Assembly (NCBI GenBank): GCA_964016885.1
Contig: OZ024749.1
Location: forward strand, 28,986,372 to 29,050,371
DNA from: Eledone cirrhosa
Lineage: Eukaryota > Mollusca > Cephalopoda > Octopoda > Eledonidae
Direction: 5' to 3'
Length of the DNA stretch: 64,000 nt
Within the stretch, counting starts at the first letter, position 1. The number at the start of each line of letters is the position of its first letter. Below, piece by piece: positions 62,591 through 64,000 of this stretch. Both the position numbers and the translations under genes were made by a program. The notes beneath the pieces were generated by a model. The model was not told the DNA's origin and made no database searches. It saw only the letters and a program-made list of their open reading frames with translations.

Positions 62591-62752
62591 AGCAGGAGGT
62601 AGTGGGAGAGAATAGCGGCGGTAGTGATAATGAGACAGTGGTGGTGGTGGTGGTGGTGGTGGTGGTGCTGTGCTAGTAGTACATAGCAGGAGGTAGTGGG
62701 AGAGAATAGCGGCGGTAGCGATAATGAGGCAGTGGTGGTGGTGATGTGATCG
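62591..62752 (+). repeat. 94-bp duplication with (GGT)n
   Basis: AGCAGGAGGTAGTGGGAGAG through AATAGCGGCGGTAG and GATAATGAG occurs at 62,591 and 62,685. A (GGT)n of about 27 bp lies between the two unique parts. Confidence 0.9.
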
Positions 62753-63106
62753 TAGTACTGTAGTGATGGTGTTGAAGTTGAAGTAGAAATAGAAGTTGAG
62801 GTAACTTGACTAGAGTTTTTGGCGTGGTAGTGGTGATGGTGGCGGTGGTGGTGTTGGTGGTGAAATTATTTGCCTGTCTGTCCACTTAGCCATTTTCTCT
62901 TTTTCGACTATAACATTTCTGATCCAAAATTAAATATTAAATATTGGGGCCCTATGGCGTAAAGTGATGCTGAACGTACAAACTGTAATCTTATACTTCA
63001 TTTGTAATAAGAATTATTCTATCACAGTTGTTTTAAATAAGTAAAAATCAAAAACTTACGGGAGCGATTCCATAACGATATATATCCACCATGTGCGTTT
63101 TCTTCC
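62753..63106. other. Unannotated region left of (TTA)n
   Basis: GGTGGTGATGG-rich stretch to about 62,870, then AT-rich unique sequence. A minus-strand CTCCCGTAAGTTTTT near 63,050-63,064 resembles a splice donor but is unsupported. Confidence 0.4.
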
Positions 63107-63107
63107 C

Positions 63108-63162
<55 letters not shown>

Positions 63163-63163
63163 C
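63107..63163 (+). repeat. (TTA)n array
   Basis: About 19 TTA units; TAA units when read on the minus strand, the orientation of LINE copy 2. Confidence 0.96.
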
Positions 63164-63530
63164 GTTGCCATCACCCTTATCTACTATTATTGAAAAACCT
63201 CAGCTGCGGTGATGAAATCACTAATTGCAAACGAGATAATTACTTACCACACTTCTAGATAATAATATTTACAAATAGCTCTCCAGTTTTTCGCGCCTAC
63301 CATTCAGCATGCATTTATATAGGTTGCTTCATATAAACAGCCAAGGCATATTTACCCAATTAACCTTAAAGTGCCTACTCTGCAATGCTCATTCACAGAC
63401 AATGATTTAGATATTAAAATGTGATATTAACATTTCTAATCCTAATGACATGTTTATGACAATACATTGCTAAAGTTTTATATAATCTGATACAGAACTT
63501 ACCACATGCTTCTCATTTCAACACAATACT
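63164..63530. other. Unannotated AT-rich region
   Basis: No ORF or repeat family recognised. Confidence 0.5.
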
Positions 63531-63534
63531 GTAT

Positions 63535-64000
63535 AAGGCATCAATCTTTACGTGGTCTAGCATAGTAAATTATTAACTAAACGAACGAGGTTTGTGTTGT
63601 CTAACTTAATATTTAAAAAATAGTAATGTTTGTGTGGTCTAATGTAGTAAATTATTAACTAGTAACGAACGAGGTTTGCGTGGTCTAACTTAGTATTTAT
63701 AAAGTAGTAATGTTTGCATGGTCTAACTTCGTAAAACGCAATTAAATTTTATTCACACCAAGTAAATTATAAACTAAAAAGATACGACGTTTAGGTGGTC
63801 TTAGTACATTATTAACTATCAATTATAAAATAGTAATGTTTACGTGGTCTAGATTAGTATTTATAAACTAGTAAGACGTGATGTTTACCTGGTCTAATCT
63901 AATAAATTATAAACTTAAAAGCTGTGAAGATTATGCGGTCTAATCTAGTAAATTATAAACTAATAAGATTTGTTTAAGTGATTTAACTTATTAAATTATA
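63535..64000 (+). repeat. Degenerate satellite, about 42-bp period, leaves the window
   Basis: About ten diverged copies of GTTTACGTGGTCTAATCTAG followed by TAAATTATAAACTAATAAGA. Spacing varies between about 38 and 48 bp. No similarity to the 33-bp array beyond AT content. The right edge lies beyond 64,000. Confidence 0.87.

Noticed and set aside
63040..63106. Possible minus-strand exon ending at CTCCCGTAAGTTTTT
   Set aside because: A lone donor-like string without a good acceptor or conserved peptide; the short translations match nothing I recognise.

Overview
The window looks like nuclear DNA of a coleoid cephalopod, most probably an octopus. It carries many copies of tRNA-derived SINEs of the octopus OR type, very long simple repeats, several LINE clades and a Penelope-like element. 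Its one recognisable host gene fragment is the last coding exon of an aristaless (al/Arx-type) homeobox gene. Nothing prokaryotic or viral is seen. Species assignment is inference from the repeats and from low gene density.

Layout. 1-35,755 is one continuous, head-to-tail satellite with a 33-bp monomer (about 1,080 copies by length). It enters from outside the window and decays at its right edge into a 42-bp triplicate (35,761-35,940). Inside it are higher-order blocks, the clearest a 2.95-3.0 kb duplication at about 17.5-20.4 kb and 20.4-23.4 kb. 36-48.5 kb is mostly (TA)n, (CA/TG)n and minisatellites. It also holds SINEs and a degenerate Penelope-like retroelement (38,145-40,102) with RT and GIY-YIG domains, long inverted terminal arms and a hammerhead-ribozyme-like fold. 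48,551-49,276 (minus) is the aristaless terminal exon, with homeodomain residues 47-60, a 15-Ala tract, Asn/Ser tracts and an OAR motif. No upstream exon was found up to 64,000, so everything to the right is probably intron or 5' territory of that gene.

49.3-63.2 kb is a retroelement cluster. It holds two large copies and one 3' stub of a LINE with a restriction-like endonuclease (R4/Dong-like), a relic of a second such LINE, an RTE-type relic, two foldback elements, and many SINEs including a same-strand cluster at 58.1-59.1 kb. The R4/Dong-like copies abut (TAA)n arrays, some of which are tails of SINEs. This suggests SINE tails supplied landing sites. 63.5-64 kb is the start of another degenerate satellite.

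The long predicted ORFs of the first 35 kb (NYIYVVTVSGV repeats) and all [20 protein letters not shown] and LLLL ORFs are translations of tandem repeats, not genes. Coordinates of repeat edges are read by eye and may be off by some tens of bases.
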